The notes under the pieces are model-generated. The model saw only the letters and a list, made by a program, of their open reading frames with translations. It was not told the origin of the DNA and did no database searches. DNA of 64,000 nucleotides, from contig JACJVZ010000002.1 in the NCBI GenBank assembly GCA_020637445.1, forward strand, positions 1 through 64,000. Direction: 5' to 3'. How positions within the stretch are numbered: position 1 is the stretch's first letter; the number at the start of each line of letters is the position of its first letter. This DNA comes from Calditrichota bacterium (GTDB taxonomy: Bacteria; Electryoneota; RPQS01). A program made the position numbers and the translations under genes. Of this stretch, positions 9,211 through 18,609 are shown piece after piece.

Positions 9211-9389
9211 TTGGCGTTCACCACCTATAGCTTTTCGGATTACAATCATTTAGAATTCTGTTGTCGTAAACAAATCGCAAAAAAACTGCCATCAATTTGG
9301 GGGAAACAGGGGCTTGCATATCGCGGGGCTTTGCCTTATATTAGGGGTCGCCGGAAGGTTATGACATTGTAAAGTATGCCTTTCGCTAT

Positions 9390-9464
9390 TGGGGAATCGT
9401 CTAATTGGCAGGACAACAGTCTCTGGATCTGTTAATCGGGGTTCGAGTCCCTGTTCCCCAGCCA
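9390..9464 (+). tRNA. tRNA-Gln (CTG anticodon)
   Basis: All arms can be drawn. The acceptor stem TGGGGAA pairs with TTCCCCA, the D arm is GTC/GAC, the T arm is CGGGG/CCCTG around TTCGAGT, the discriminator base is G, and CCA is encoded. The anticodon loop CTCTGGA carries CTG, flanked by ACAG/CTGT pairs, with a T-T mismatch at the 31-39 position. Confidence 0.93.
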
Positions 9465-9469
9465 TCGCA

Positions 9470-9506
9470 ACGGGCCTACCATTTCTGGTGGGCCCGTCTG
9501 TTTTTA
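9470..9506 (+). terminator. Rho-independent terminator after tRNA-Gln
   Basis: An 11-bp stem (ACGGGC-CTACC with GGTGG-GCCCGT, one G-T pair) and a six-base loop are followed by CTGTTTTT. It begins five bases after the tRNA CCA. Confidence 0.85.
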
Positions 9507-9603
9507 TGGATTGTTGGCGCGTGCAGGATTCGTCGGTCCGCGCAGGTTCGAGAAAAATTGCTACATTGTGGCAGAGTAATTTCAAACTGATTTTTTGAGG
9601 GAC

Positions 9604-11274
9604 ATGGCACCACAGTTTATTTTTGTAATGGAACATCTCGTCAAGCTCTACAGCGGCGAGAAGGTCTTGGATAATATCAATTTGGCTTTTTATCCCGGAG
9701 CCAAGATCGGCCTGGTTGGAGACAATGGATCAGGAAAGTCGACTCTGCTGCGGATTATGGCCGGCATCGACCGTGACTTTCAGGGTTATGCTGAACCAGC
9801 AAAAGGCGTCCGCGCGGTGCTGGTGGCACAGGAACCTGAGCTTGATTTGACCAAAACAGTGCGCGAAAATGTCGAGCTGGCATTCGCTCCGACTTTGACT
9901 TTGATCGAGAAGTACAACAAGATCGCCGAAGAGATGGCCGAGATGGACGGCGGCGCGATGGAGAAAGCTCTCGAGAAGATGCAGAAGCTGCAAGACGAAA
10001 TCGACAAGGTCGACGGCTGGAATCTCGAACATCAAGTTGAAGTCGCGTCGGATGCACTGTTTCTCCCTGACGGGGACTTGATGATCACACAGATTTCCGG
10101 CGGCGAACGGCGGCGCGTGGCGTTGTGCAAGGCGCTGATTGAAAAGCCGGATATTTTGCTTTTGGACGAACCGACCAACCATTTGGATGCGGAAACCGTT
10201 TTGTGGCTGGAAAAACAGCTTCGTGAATTCGAGGGCACGGTGATCATTTCGACTCACGACCGTTACTTCCTCGACAACATTACCAAATGGATATTGGAGC
10301 TCGACGAGGGCAAGGGTATTCCTTGGGAAGGGAATTACACTTCTTGGCTCGAGCAGAAAATAGAATTGATGGAGCGTGCGGACAAGAAGCCTTCGGCAAA
10401 ACTTGCTTCGCTGCGGAGAGAGCTTGCTTGGATCAAGCTCAGTCAGCGGGAACGCTTGGCCGAAAGTCATAAGCACGTGCTCGAATACGAGAAGCGCTCC
10501 AAGGAAGTGATGGAGATCAGCAATCAAAATCAGGACATTCTGATTGCGCCGGGTCCGCATCTGGGCGACGTCGTGCTGGAGATTAACGGCGTTTCCAAAG
10601 GCTTCGGCGGCGCGAATCTGATTGAAAACTTGTCGCTGACGATTCCGCCGGGAAGCATTACGGGCGTTATCGGACCGAACGGATCGGGCAAGACGACTTT
10701 GTTTCGGATGATTACGGGCGAACAGCAACCGGATTCCGGGGCAATCCGGATCGGGCCGTCCGTTGTTTTGTCTTATGTCAGCCAGATGCGCGATGATCTC
10801 GACGACAAGAAAACCGTGTTCGAAGAAATTACCGGCGGAGTTGACACGATTTCCATCGGGAATAAGGAAGTTTCATCGCGCGCGTACGTGTCGCGATTTA
10901 ATTTCAAGGGCGGAGACCAGCAGAAATACGTCACGAATCTTTCCGGCGGCGAACGCAACCGCGTGCATTTGGCAAAACTGCTGCGCAAGGGCGGAAACTT
11001 TTTGATCTTGGACGAACCGAGCAACGATTTGGACATTACTACGCTGCGGCTGCTGGAGAACGCGCTGCTCGATTTTAACGGCTGTGTGATGGTTATCAGT
11101 CACGACCGGTTTTTCCTTGACCGCATTTGCACGCATATTCTTGCGTTTGAAGGCAACGGAGTCGCACGGTGGTTCGAAGGGAATTTTGAAGCCTATGAGC
11201 AGCAGCGGCGCGCGGAACTCGGCGCGAACTACGACCGACCGCGGCGATCATTGTATAGAAAATTGACGGCGTAA
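9604..11274 (+). CDS. ettA: Energy-dependent translational throttle protein EttA (ABC-F)
   Basis: A 556-residue cytoplasmic ABC-F ATPase that binds the ribosomal E site and gates translation according to energy state, as known for E. coli EttA (555 residues). Two ABC domains are visible: Walker A GDNGSGKST (~38) and GPNGSGKTT (~357), signatures SGGERRRV and SGGERNRV, and Walker B with LLLDEPTNHLD and LILDEPSNDLD. The inter-domain linker has the expected charged helices. There are no transmembrane segments. ATG 9604 is preferred over the TTG at 9595 because GAGG lies directly upstream of the ATG. The next gene follows after 13 bases. Confidence 0.96.
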   Translation: MAPQFIFVMEHLVKLYSGEKVLDNINLAFYPGAKIGLVGDNGSGKSTLLRIMAGIDRDFQGYAEPAKGVRAVLVAQEPELDLTKTVRENVELAFAPTLTLIEKYNKIAEEMAEMDGGAMEKALEKMQKLQDEIDKVDGWNLEHQVEVASDALFLPDGDLMITQISGGERRRVALCKALIEKPDILLLDEPTNHLDAETVLWLEKQLREFEGTVIISTHDRYFLDNITKWILELDEGKGIPWEGNYTSWLEQKIELMERADKKPSAKLASLRRELAWIKLSQRERLAESHKHVLEYEKRSKEVMEISNQNQDILIAPGPHLGDVVLEINGVSKGFGGANLIENLSLTIPPGSITGVIGPNGSGKTTLFRMITGEQQPDSGAIRIGPSVVLSYVSQMRDDLDDKKTVFEEITGGVDTISIGNKEVSSRAYVSRFNFKGGDQQKYVTNLSGGERNRVHLAKLLRKGGNFLILDEPSNDLDITTLRLLENALLDFNGCVMVISHDRFFLDRICTHILAFEGNGVARWFEGNFEAYEQQRRAELGANYDRPRRSLYRKLTA

Positions 11275-11287
11275 ACGGACCATTTCA

Positions 11288-12796
11288 ATGAAACGTTTCT
11301 TAACTTTTGCAGCGGTTTTGCTGTTTTCGACTCTTTGTGCGACAGCATCCGGCACGCATCCGGTTTTACAGGCGGTGCTTGATCATTACTCAGCAAAGAG
11401 TGATTCACTCAAGCGCGCTGCGGCGACCTATTTGTTCGACAACATGGAAGGCCACAGCTATGTGATGTTTGATTTGGTGGATTCGACCGAAGCCGTTGTG
11501 CCGTTTGACGTGTTGAGTTTCGCTTCGTATGAAGAACTTGAGAACTCGTTTGGCGAACTGGAAGACCGGTACGGCACTTTGGATTTCAAGAAGCACAGCG
11601 TCATTGAAGACGATTCAGTCATCAGCGCCGAGTTTGTCATCGATCATATCGACCGCGCGTTTGCCGCATGGACGATGCGGCCGTGGGCGAAGGGGTTTTC
11701 ATTTCAGCAGTTTTGCGAATACATTCTTCCATATCGAGGCAGCAACGAACCGCTGGAAGAGTGGAGAGAATATTTCGCGACAAGATATGACAGCGCGTTT
11801 GCGACGATGTCGAAACACGACGATCCGATTGAAGCCGCGTGCGTGATTAACCGCGATTTGATAAACTGGTTTCATTTCGATCCCCGGTTTTACTATCATC
11901 CGACGGACCAGGGTTTGTCCGGGATGTTGGAGACGACGTTGGGACGCTGCGAAGACATGACCAATCTTACGATATTCGCGATGCGCGCGAACGGACTTGC
12001 GGTGACGAGCGATTACACTCCGTACTGGGCGAACTCGGGCAACAACCACGCGTGGAACGCGATTGTCACGGCGGAAGGAAAAGTGATTCCGTTCATGGGC
12101 GCCGAGGCCAATCCGGGAGAATATCACTTGGCCAATAAGGTCGCTAAGGTTTATCGTAAGACATTTGCCATCCAACGCGACAACCTCGCATTTCAAGTTG
12201 CGAATCCCGACGATTTGCCGAAATATCTTTCGTCGAAAAGTTATGTGGACGTCACGCGCGACTATGTACCGGTGCGCGACGTCACTGTGAGTCTTTCATT
12301 GCCGGACTCCGTGTCGATCGCCTATTTATGTGTTTTCAATTCTGGAGAATGGCAAGCGATTCAATGGGCCAAGGTGGAGCAGGGTCGGGCCGTGTTTCGG
12401 GACATGGGAGCTGACGTGGCGTACTTGCCGGGATACTTTGCCGACGGCAAGATCGTTCCTGCCGGAGACGCGCTGTTGCTGACTGCCAACGGCGACATCA
12501 AAGAACTGATTGCAAACGAGTCTGCAACAACTTCCATCAAAGTTGTCGCCACAACCAAAAAGAAACTTGACGAATCGACCGACAGTGTGAAGAAATCGTT
12601 CCTGACTTCGGGCGAGACATACACTTTGCACTATTGGAATGACGGGTGGCAGCAGGCAGGCAAAGCCACTGCCGGCGACGAACCGTTGGTTTTTGAAGAC
12701 GCACCAAGCGGCGGACTTTATTGGCTGACGGCGAGCGACTCTGATCATGAGGAACGGATTTTTTCAATCGACCATAACTCGCAAGTCTGGTGGTGA
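11288..12796 (+). CDS. Secreted transglutaminase-like domain protein
   Basis: A 502-residue exported protein with a signal peptide (MKRFLTFAAVLLFSTLCATASG). The middle contains a transglutaminase/protease-like core: GRCEDMTNLTIFAMRANGL carries the candidate catalytic Cys (~220), and NNHAWNAIV carries the candidate His (~253). The third residue of the triad is not obvious; an acidic residue occurs in GAEANPGEY. The C-terminal ~200 residues look like beta-rich domains. Related proteins in FCB bacteria are periplasmic or surface cysteine peptidase-like proteins of unknown substrate. It is probably cotranscribed with ettA and the following PAS gene. Confidence 0.75.
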   Translation: MKRFLTFAAVLLFSTLCATASGTHPVLQAVLDHYSAKSDSLKRAAATYLFDNMEGHSYVMFDLVDSTEAVVPFDVLSFASYEELENSFGELEDRYGTLDFKKHSVIEDDSVISAEFVIDHIDRAFAAWTMRPWAKGFSFQQFCEYILPYRGSNEPLEEWREYFATRYDSAFATMSKHDDPIEAACVINRDLINWFHFDPRFYYHPTDQGLSGMLETTLGRCEDMTNLTIFAMRANGLAVTSDYTPYWANSGNNHAWNAIVTAEGKVIPFMGAEANPGEYHLANKVAKVYRKTFAIQRDNLAFQVANPDDLPKYLSSKSYVDVTRDYVPVRDVTVSLSLPDSVSIAYLCVFNSGEWQAIQWAKVEQGRAVFRDMGADVAYLPGYFADGKIVPAGDALLLTANGDIKELIANESATTSIKVVATTKKKLDESTDSVKKSFLTSGETYTLHYWNDGWQQAGKATAGDEPLVFEDAPSGGLYWLTASDSDHEERIFSIDHNSQVWW

Positions 12797-12802
12797 CGCA
12801 CG

Positions 12803-13168
12803 ATGGCACAAACAAAAAACACTCCAACAAACGAGCCGCACTGGTCAAGCGAGTTGCCGATTTCAATCACGGTTTGCGATCGAGAGGGGATCATTGTCGA
12901 CATGAATGACAGGGCGAAGACGACGTTTGCGACGGACGGCGGCTCGAAGTTGATCGGCACAAACGTGCTGGACTGCCATCCGGAACCGTCGCGCTCGCAG
13001 CTTTCCGTGATGCTCAAGCACGCGACGCAAAACGTGTACACGATTGAGAAGAACGGCGTGAAGAAATTGATTTACCAAACGCCATGGTATCGCGACGGTG
13101 AGTATCAGGGGTTCGTCGAGTTGTCGCTGCAGATTCCTGAATCAATGCCGCATTTTGTGCGCAAATGA
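12803..13168 (+). CDS. Small single-domain PAS protein
   Basis: A 121-residue cytoplasmic protein that appears to be one PAS domain: PISITVCDREGIIVDMNDRA is the classic first strands, followed by FATDGGSKLIGTNVLDCHPE and a C-terminal sheet (KKLIYQTPWYRDGEYQGFVEL). No output domain is attached, so it may sense a ligand or redox state and act on a partner. It starts six bases after the previous stop, with GGTGGTGA as a plausible ribosome site. Confidence 0.75.
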   Translation: MAQTKNTPTNEPHWSSELPISITVCDREGIIVDMNDRAKTTFATDGGSKLIGTNVLDCHPEPSRSQLSVMLKHATQNVYTIEKNGVKKLIYQTPWYRDGEYQGFVELSLQIPESMPHFVRK

Positions 13169-13190
13169 CTTTTGAATCCAATTCACGCAA

Positions 13191-13218
13191 AAAAAGGAAG
13201 GCTTTTGCCTTCCTTTTT
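13191..13218. terminator. Bidirectional terminator between convergent genes
   Basis: AAAAAGGAAGGC and GCCTTCCTTTTT are separated by a four-base loop. The A/T flanks serve both the plus-strand PAS gene and the minus-strand GH92 gene. Confidence 0.85.
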
Positions 13219-13241
13219 CATTTGCAAAACTTGGGCGACGC

Positions 13242-16200
13242 TTATTTCGGATGCGGACCCATTTGAAACTCGAGTGTCCCGCCGTTGACGACGTCTGCAT
13301 GACGAATCATGTTGTCTCTTACCGGACTGCCATTCATCGTGACGGATTGGACATAGAGGTTTTCTTCGGACAGGTCGTTCGCAATCATATTGAAAGTCTT
13401 GTCACCCAATTTGATCGAAGCGGATTTAAGCAGCGGCGTGCCGATTTGATATGTTTGATCGGCGGGATTTACAGGATAGAAACCCATCACACTGAAGACA
13501 TACCACGCCGACATTTGGCCGCAATCTTCGTTGCCGCACAGTCCGTCAACACGATCAGTGTAAAAGTCGCGCATGATTTGCCGCACACGCCGTTGAGTTT
13601 TCTCCGGTGCGCCGGCGTAATTGTAGAGATAGGCTATGTGGTGGCTCGGCTCATTACCGTGAGCATATAAGCCGATCAATCCGGTAACGTCGCTGGTATT
13701 TCCTAGCCCGTCCAAATCCGAATCGTGATCGAAAAGCGAATCGAGCTTATTCACAAAGTTTGATTTCCCGCCGTGCAATTCGATTAGGCCCGCGACATCC
13801 TGCGGAACGTACCAACTGTACTGCCACGCGTTGCCTTCCGTGTATTGCGGCTGTTTTTCTGTGCCGAAGCGCGGATCGAACGGACTTACCCAACTTCCGT
13901 CGGAGTTGCGGCCACGCATGAAATGTGTCTCGGGATCGAAGAGATTCTTATAATAATCCGAACGCGCGAAAAACTTTTGTGCGGTCTCCCGTTCGCCTAA
14001 TGCTTCGGCCGTCTTCGCGATACACCAATCGTCATAGGCATACTCGAGAGTTTTGGAAACCGACTCACGTTCCTCGTCGGCGGGAATGTAGCCATACGGT
14101 TCTACGGGCCGCAATGAAATGGTTTCGTCGAACGAACCAAGAATCACGTTGGCCGGAGTGGCCCTTGAAACCGCTTTGACGGGGACGTCAATGATCGTCA
14201 ATCCGGGTGGCAGCGCAGCGATGCTCTCGACGATTGGCGTGCGGCCATCCACTTCGATTCGCAACTCCTGAGACTCAACGGGCTCCAAAGTTTCAATTTG
14301 CACACTGAGAATTTGATAGGCGTCGCCATTCGAATCCGCCAAAGCATATTCTTGTACGATGGTCACCGTGTCACTCGTCGCGTGTTCGAAAGTCATGTAC
14401 CAATCCGAGCTGCCGCCGTTTTCGCCGACAACCCGGAGAGTCAGTGGTTGTCCGGGTTTCAGAAGTTTTGCGGGAACGGTTAAGTACGCTTCGCCGAAGA
14501 AGTCGTCGAACACGTCGAGATAGGTTGGCAAGAAGGTGAGGGTTACGCCGTTTTCGCCGGACGCGCTCCAGAACTTTTCTGTCGTGTCGCGTGCGGACTG
14601 AAAACTTAGCCACTGCTCACCGTCGCCGTATAGATCGAAGCGATGGCCACCGCGAAACGTGCAAAGCCCTGCGACCCACACGAACGTGACGGTATCGGAT
14701 TCGAGGTTTGCGGGAACAGGCTCCGTTTGCCATTCGATCTGCATATTACCGTCGGTCGCGCGGACGAGCAACGCATCTTTGACGTATTCGTATGACGAGT
14801 GATAGTTTATAACTTGGCCGCCGAGACTTTTCGCATAGCCGCGCAAGAACGGAGCATGCGAAGCCGCTTTTTGCTTTAGCGAGTCAGGCGGCGATTGCGC
14901 ACCGAAACGAAGTTCGGCCATTTTCTCGCGGATGGGTTTCGACTCGACCAAGTTGTAGAACTGCAAGCCGCGCTCATTTTGGTACGCGCTCTTTTGCATC
15001 GCGCGCAGCGCTTCTTGAGGATCGAAACCTCTAAAGCCCTTTAGGTACGCGTCGGCGATCACGGGAATTGAGTGATAACCGATCATGCACCACGTTTCGC
15101 AGCCCTGTAAATTCCACACGGGAAGAAGCCCGCTCTCGCGCTCGAAGGCGAGCATCGAGTTGACGAAATCGGGCACGCGCTCCGGCTCGAGGATCGTGTA
15201 GAGCGGATGCGCGGCGCGGTAGGTGTCCCAAAGCGAGAACGTGCAGTGGTTTTTGAAACTCTGAGTGCGATGAATCTGACCGTCGCCGCCGCGATAGGTT
15301 CCGTCGGCATCGCAAAACAGAGTCGGCGCAAGCAAGCTGTGATAGAGCGCGGTGTAGAACGTGCGCTTGTCGGCGTCGTTCATGGCTTCGACTGCGACTT
15401 TGCCGAGTTCACGATCCCATGTTTGATGAGCCGCTTCGCGAACGGCGTCAAAATCCCAATGTGGAACTTCTTTTTCGAGGTTGCTTTTGGCTCCGTCTAC
15501 GGAAACCTGCGAAATGCCTACTTTGATTAACAATGGTTGACCAGACGGCGCACCGAAATCGAGCGTGCCGATGCAGCGCTTGGCCGTGACGGTGTTGCCG
15601 TCGACGGTGTGATCGCCGTCTTCGAAAATCGAATAGCTGTGGATGGGCTGCGAGAATTTTGCCACGAAATAGACGTGCTGTTCGCGCGACCATCCGGCGG
15701 AGATTCTGTAACCTGAAACCGTCGAGTCGTTTTCAACGGTGAATTGCGTTTTGACGGGTGAATCGTCTTGACCGTACCCGAGGTCGATCACGATTCCTTC
15801 AGTTTGCTGATTTGAAAACGTGCAGCGATGAAAACCAACCCGTTCAGTCGCCGTAAGCTCGACTTTTATGCCGCCGTTGAGTGTTACTGAATAGTAACCG
15901 GGGTGTGCTGTTTCGTGGTCGTGGGAAAACGTGGCAAAGGTTCGTTCGCTGGGTTGGGCGAGACCAGATCGCGGCATGAAAAGGATGTCACCAAGATCGG
16001 CACAACCGGTCCCGCTCAAATGCAAATGGCTAAATCCGACCAGCGTGTCGCATGAATAATGATAGCCTGAGCACCAGTCCCACCCACTCTTGCCATTGTC
16101 CGGTGAAAGCTGCACCAAACCAAACGGCAACGTCACCCCGGGATACGTGTGGCCGTGCGCGTCGGTGCCGATCAGTGGATCGACAAACTCCGTGACTGAA

Positions 16201-16259
16201 GATGCGGCGAAGGCCGTGAGTGAAACGAGAACGGCGAGAATAAATACTGAGACTTTCAT
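13242..16259 (-). CDS. GH92 alpha-mannosidase with large internal insertion
   Basis: A 1005-residue exported glycoside hydrolase of family 92 (Ca-dependent exo-alpha-mannosidases). The ATG at 16259 is chosen for its GAGGAAA ribosome site and the signal peptide (MKVSVFILAVLVSLTAFAAS); longer open sequence upstream belongs to the transporter region. GH92 hallmarks: VDPLIGTDAHGHTYPGVTLPFG at the N-terminus, SLWDTYRAAHPLYTI, GYIPADEERESVSKTLEYA, GNEPSHHIAYLYNYAG and GNEDCGQMSAWYVFSVMGFY. Between GLQFYNLV (~425) and YGYIPADE (~719), which are nearly contiguous in ordinary GH92 enzymes, lie about 290 extra residues with a beta-sandwich look. Last gene of a sugar operon, 14 bases after the transporter. 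Confidence 0.92.
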   Translation of the reverse strand: MKVSVFILAVLVSLTAFAASSVTEFVDPLIGTDAHGHTYPGVTLPFGLVQLSPDNGKSGWDWCSGYHYSCDTLVGFSHLHLSGTGCADLGDILFMPRSGLAQPSERTFATFSHDHETAHPGYYSVTLNGGIKVELTATERVGFHRCTFSNQQTEGIVIDLGYGQDDSPVKTQFTVENDSTVSGYRISAGWSREQHVYFVAKFSQPIHSYSIFEDGDHTVDGNTVTAKRCIGTLDFGAPSGQPLLIKVGISQVSVDGAKSNLEKEVPHWDFDAVREAAHQTWDRELGKVAVEAMNDADKRTFYTALYHSLLAPTLFCDADGTYRGGDGQIHRTQSFKNHCTFSLWDTYRAAHPLYTILEPERVPDFVNSMLAFERESGLLPVWNLQGCETWCMIGYHSIPVIADAYLKGFRGFDPQEALRAMQKSAYQNERGLQFYNLVESKPIREKMAELRFGAQSPPDSLKQKAASHAPFLRGYAKSLGGQVINYHSSYEYVKDALLVRATDGNMQIEWQTEPVPANLESDTVTFVWVAGLCTFRGGHRFDLYGDGEQWLSFQSARDTTEKFWSASGENGVTLTFLPTYLDVFDDFFGEAYLTVPAKLLKPGQPLTLRVVGENGGSSDWYMTFEHATSDTVTIVQEYALADSNGDAYQILSVQIETLEPVESQELRIEVDGRTPIVESIAALPPGLTIIDVPVKAVSRATPANVILGSFDETISLRPVEPYGYIPADEERESVSKTLEYAYDDWCIAKTAEALGERETAQKFFARSDYYKNLFDPETHFMRGRNSDGSWVSPFDPRFGTEKQPQYTEGNAWQYSWYVPQDVAGLIELHGGKSNFVNKLDSLFDHDSDLDGLGNTSDVTGLIGLYAHGNEPSHHIAYLYNYAGAPEKTQRRVRQIMRDFYTDRVDGLCGNEDCGQMSAWYVFSVMGFYPVNPADQTYQIGTPLLKSASIKLGDKTFNMIANDLSEENLYVQSVTMNGSPVRDNMIRHADVVNGGTLEFQMGPHPK

Positions 16260-16273
16260 GACTTTTCCTCGGG

Positions 16274-17530
16274 CTATCGTGCCGCGGGCGCTACGGGATG
16301 GTGCGAGCCCTTTACAGCATAATAGATAATGTATAGATAACAGACGGCAGGCAAGATAAAGGCTTGGTGAATGCCGATTGTGTCCGCAAGCGCACCTTGC
16401 AGGACGGGAATGATTGCGCCGCCCACGATTGCCATGACGAGCACCGACGATCCTTGACTGGTTAGCGGTCCAAGATCCTCGATGCCAAGCGTGAAGATGA
16501 TGGGGAACATCACCGAGTTGAAGAATCCGACGGCGAGAATCGTCCACATCGCAACGTGTCCCGATGAGAGAATCGTGACAAATACGAGCAAAGACGCGAA
16601 TGTCGCGGCGACGGCGAGTACCAAGCGCGGTTTCATTTTTTGCAGCAGCGCCGAGCCAATGAAGCGGCCCACCATGGCGCTGCCCCAATAGTAGGATACG
16701 AAACCGGCCGCGGCAGCTTCCACGAGCCCCGCGATATCGGGCTGACCCAGAAAGTTCACGAGAAAACTTCCGATCGAAACTTCGGCGCCGACGTACAGGA
16801 ATATTCCGACAGCGGCCAAGCGAAGGTGACGGTATTTTAGAGCGTCGCTGAGTCGCGCGTGCTTTGATTCGGCGTCTTCTACGACGGGAATCTTGGGCAG
16901 TTTCACGAGCGCCATGATGATTGCCAAGACAAACAACGCACCCGCGAGCAGCAAGTACGGCATTTGAACCGACGCGGCCTTTTCGAGTTTTGCGGCCAAT
17001 TGTTCCGACTCAGGAAGCAGAGAAAGCTGTTCGGCGGAAAGAGTTGTACCCAAGATTAAGAGCCCACCGAGATAAGGAGCCGTTGTGTGACCGAGCGAAT
17101 TGACGGCCTGGGCAAGATTCAAACGGCTCGAAGCGGTTTCAGGTTTGCCGAGCACGGCAGCATAGGGATTGGCGGCGACTTGCAGCACGGTGATGCCGGT
17201 TGCGAGCACGAACAACGCCGTGAGAAAGAGCGGATAAGACAGATTTCCCGCCGCGGGGTAAAAAAGCAGCGCGCCCACTCCCGCGAAGGCCAACCCCACA
17301 ACGACTCCGCGTTGATAGCCGATCAGCGCGATCATTTTGCCCGCCGGTATCGACATCAAGAAATAAGCAGCGAAAAACGTGAATTGAATGAACATCACTT
17401 TGGTGTAGTTCAAGTCGAACACGGGCTTCAAATGCGGCACAAGAATGTCGTTCAGGCAGGTCAGAAATCCCCACATGAAAAACAAAATGGTCACGATCGC
17501 AAACGCAGATTTGTAGGAGGAGTTTTGCAT
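16274..17530 (-). CDS. FucP/GluP-type sugar MFS transporter
   Basis: A 418-residue inner-membrane proton-coupled sugar permease with about twelve hydrophobic segments. The pattern FFMWGFLTCLNDILVPHLK, followed by ANPYAAVLGKPETASSRLNL, is diagnostic of the FucP/glucose-galactose transporter subfamily of the major facilitator superfamily. Given the GH92 gene just downstream, mannose is a likely substrate, but family members also carry fucose, glucose, galactose or N-acetylglucosamine. Middle of an operon with ROK kinase, CBM9-like protein and GH92. Confidence 0.9.
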   Translation of the reverse strand: MQNSSYKSAFAIVTILFFMWGFLTCLNDILVPHLKPVFDLNYTKVMFIQFTFFAAYFLMSIPAGKMIALIGYQRGVVVGLAFAGVGALLFYPAAGNLSYPLFLTALFVLATGITVLQVAANPYAAVLGKPETASSRLNLAQAVNSLGHTTAPYLGGLLILGTTLSAEQLSLLPESEQLAAKLEKAASVQMPYLLLAGALFVLAIIMALVKLPKIPVVEDAESKHARLSDALKYRHLRLAAVGIFLYVGAEVSIGSFLVNFLGQPDIAGLVEAAAAGFVSYYWGSAMVGRFIGSALLQKMKPRLVLAVAATFASLLVFVTILSSGHVAMWTILAVGFFNSVMFPIIFTLGIEDLGPLTSQGSSVLVMAIVGGAIIPVLQGALADTIGIHQAFILPAVCYLYIIYYAVKGSHHPVAPAAR

Positions 17531-17553
17531 GGAGAAGTACGGTGTGATAAATT

Positions 17554-18609
17554 TCAGGGCGTGCCGGAAAAAGTTTTGCTGATGAAGAGAGCGTCATCCC
17601 GAATCAGTGCGCCGAGATAGTGTGTGCTGTCCTCCAGCATGTCGACGTGAACCATCCAGCCTTTTGGCAACGGGAGAATTTCCGCGTACAACGGAGGCTT
17701 CAGCGAGATTCCCAATTCCGCAAGAGCCGTGGCTGGCCAACCGTATTGCTTCGTGAACGCGCGTTGAGAATAGTAGATCTCGTGGGCTATTTCGCTGAGC
17801 CGCCAACTGCCGGGTGTGATCGATACGGAGGTTTGCGTCGACGAATCCGCAAACACGACCGCGCCCCACATTTCGGGGCGGTGCATGTCGATTACTCCTT
17901 GCGGCGACCAGACCCAATTGTGCTCGGGACGACCTTCAATCTTATGGTACTTTCCGTCTTTGATTTCGGAGTCCCACTCCACACGCGAGAAGTTGATGCG
18001 CCAATCGCCTAACTCCGGAGGGCTGAACGAATGACTGCACATTTCGAGACCGCGCCACGGCAGCGCAATTTCCAACGTCCAACCGCTGTCGATATCCGAG
18101 GGATCATTCAGCGTGCCGTCAATATGTACGGCAGATTGCAGCCCCTCGATGTTCCATTCGTTCAGAGCGTGGCCGTCGTCCTTGTAAGGTTTCGGAAGAA
18201 AGAGATCCCATTGCGTGTTGAGAGCATTGATTTCCAATTCACCGTATTGATGGCTGTCTCCGTCGGGATCGAGGAAGACTTCGAAATCATTGTCATGGAA
18301 GATAACTTGATCGCGTTCGGTGATCGTGGCCCACACATGCGGCTCTTGCAGTTCGGCGCCGATATAGAGATAGACGTCGTCGCGAAGCATTTTCACATGT
18401 GTACGCAGATTGGGAGCAGGCTGCTTGGCTCCTTCGATATCGACGAAATCGTCGCTCCATGCCGCGGCGGTCCATGCTTCGTCGTCGAGCCTGCCGTCGA
18501 TAACGATGGCCGGAGTCGACGATACCGGGACCGTAAGACAATTGTACGTCTTGGGTAATGGGGCGGCGAATAGCACGAGCGGAAACAAGATCAAGAAGAG
18601 TTTTGTCAT
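17554..18609 (-). CDS. Exported CBM9-like carbohydrate-binding protein
   Basis: A 351-residue exported protein with a signal peptide ending near LFAAPLPK. Residues ~30-250 match the family 9-like carbohydrate-binding module (DOMON-type beta sandwich): IDGRLDDEAWTAAAWSDDFV, VYLYIGAELQEPHVWATI, HDNDFEVFLDPDGDSHQYGE and WTLEIALPWRGLEM. The C-terminal ~100 residues are unassigned. No catalytic domain is recognised. It overlaps the ROK kinase gene by four bases, indicating translational coupling, and probably captures or displays glycan for the GH92/transporter pathway. Confidence 0.85.
   Translation of the reverse strand: MTKLFLILFPLVLFAAPLPKTYNCLTVPVSSTPAIVIDGRLDDEAWTAAAWSDDFVDIEGAKQPAPNLRTHVKMLRDDVYLYIGAELQEPHVWATITERDQVIFHDNDFEVFLDPDGDSHQYGELEINALNTQWDLFLPKPYKDDGHALNEWNIEGLQSAVHIDGTLNDPSDIDSGWTLEIALPWRGLEMCSHSFSPPELGDWRINFSRVEWDSEIKDGKYHKIEGRPEHNWVWSPQGVIDMHRPEMWGAVVFADSSTQTSVSITPGSWRLSEIAHEIYYSQRAFTKQYGWPATALAELGISLKPPLYAEILPLPKGWMVHVDMLEDSTHYLGALIRDDALFISKTFSGTP

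Noticed and set aside
16260..16688. N-terminal extension of the GH92 frame to position 16688
   Set aside because: The extension overlaps the end of the transporter gene, has no family similarity, and would bury a good signal peptide and ribosome site at 16259.
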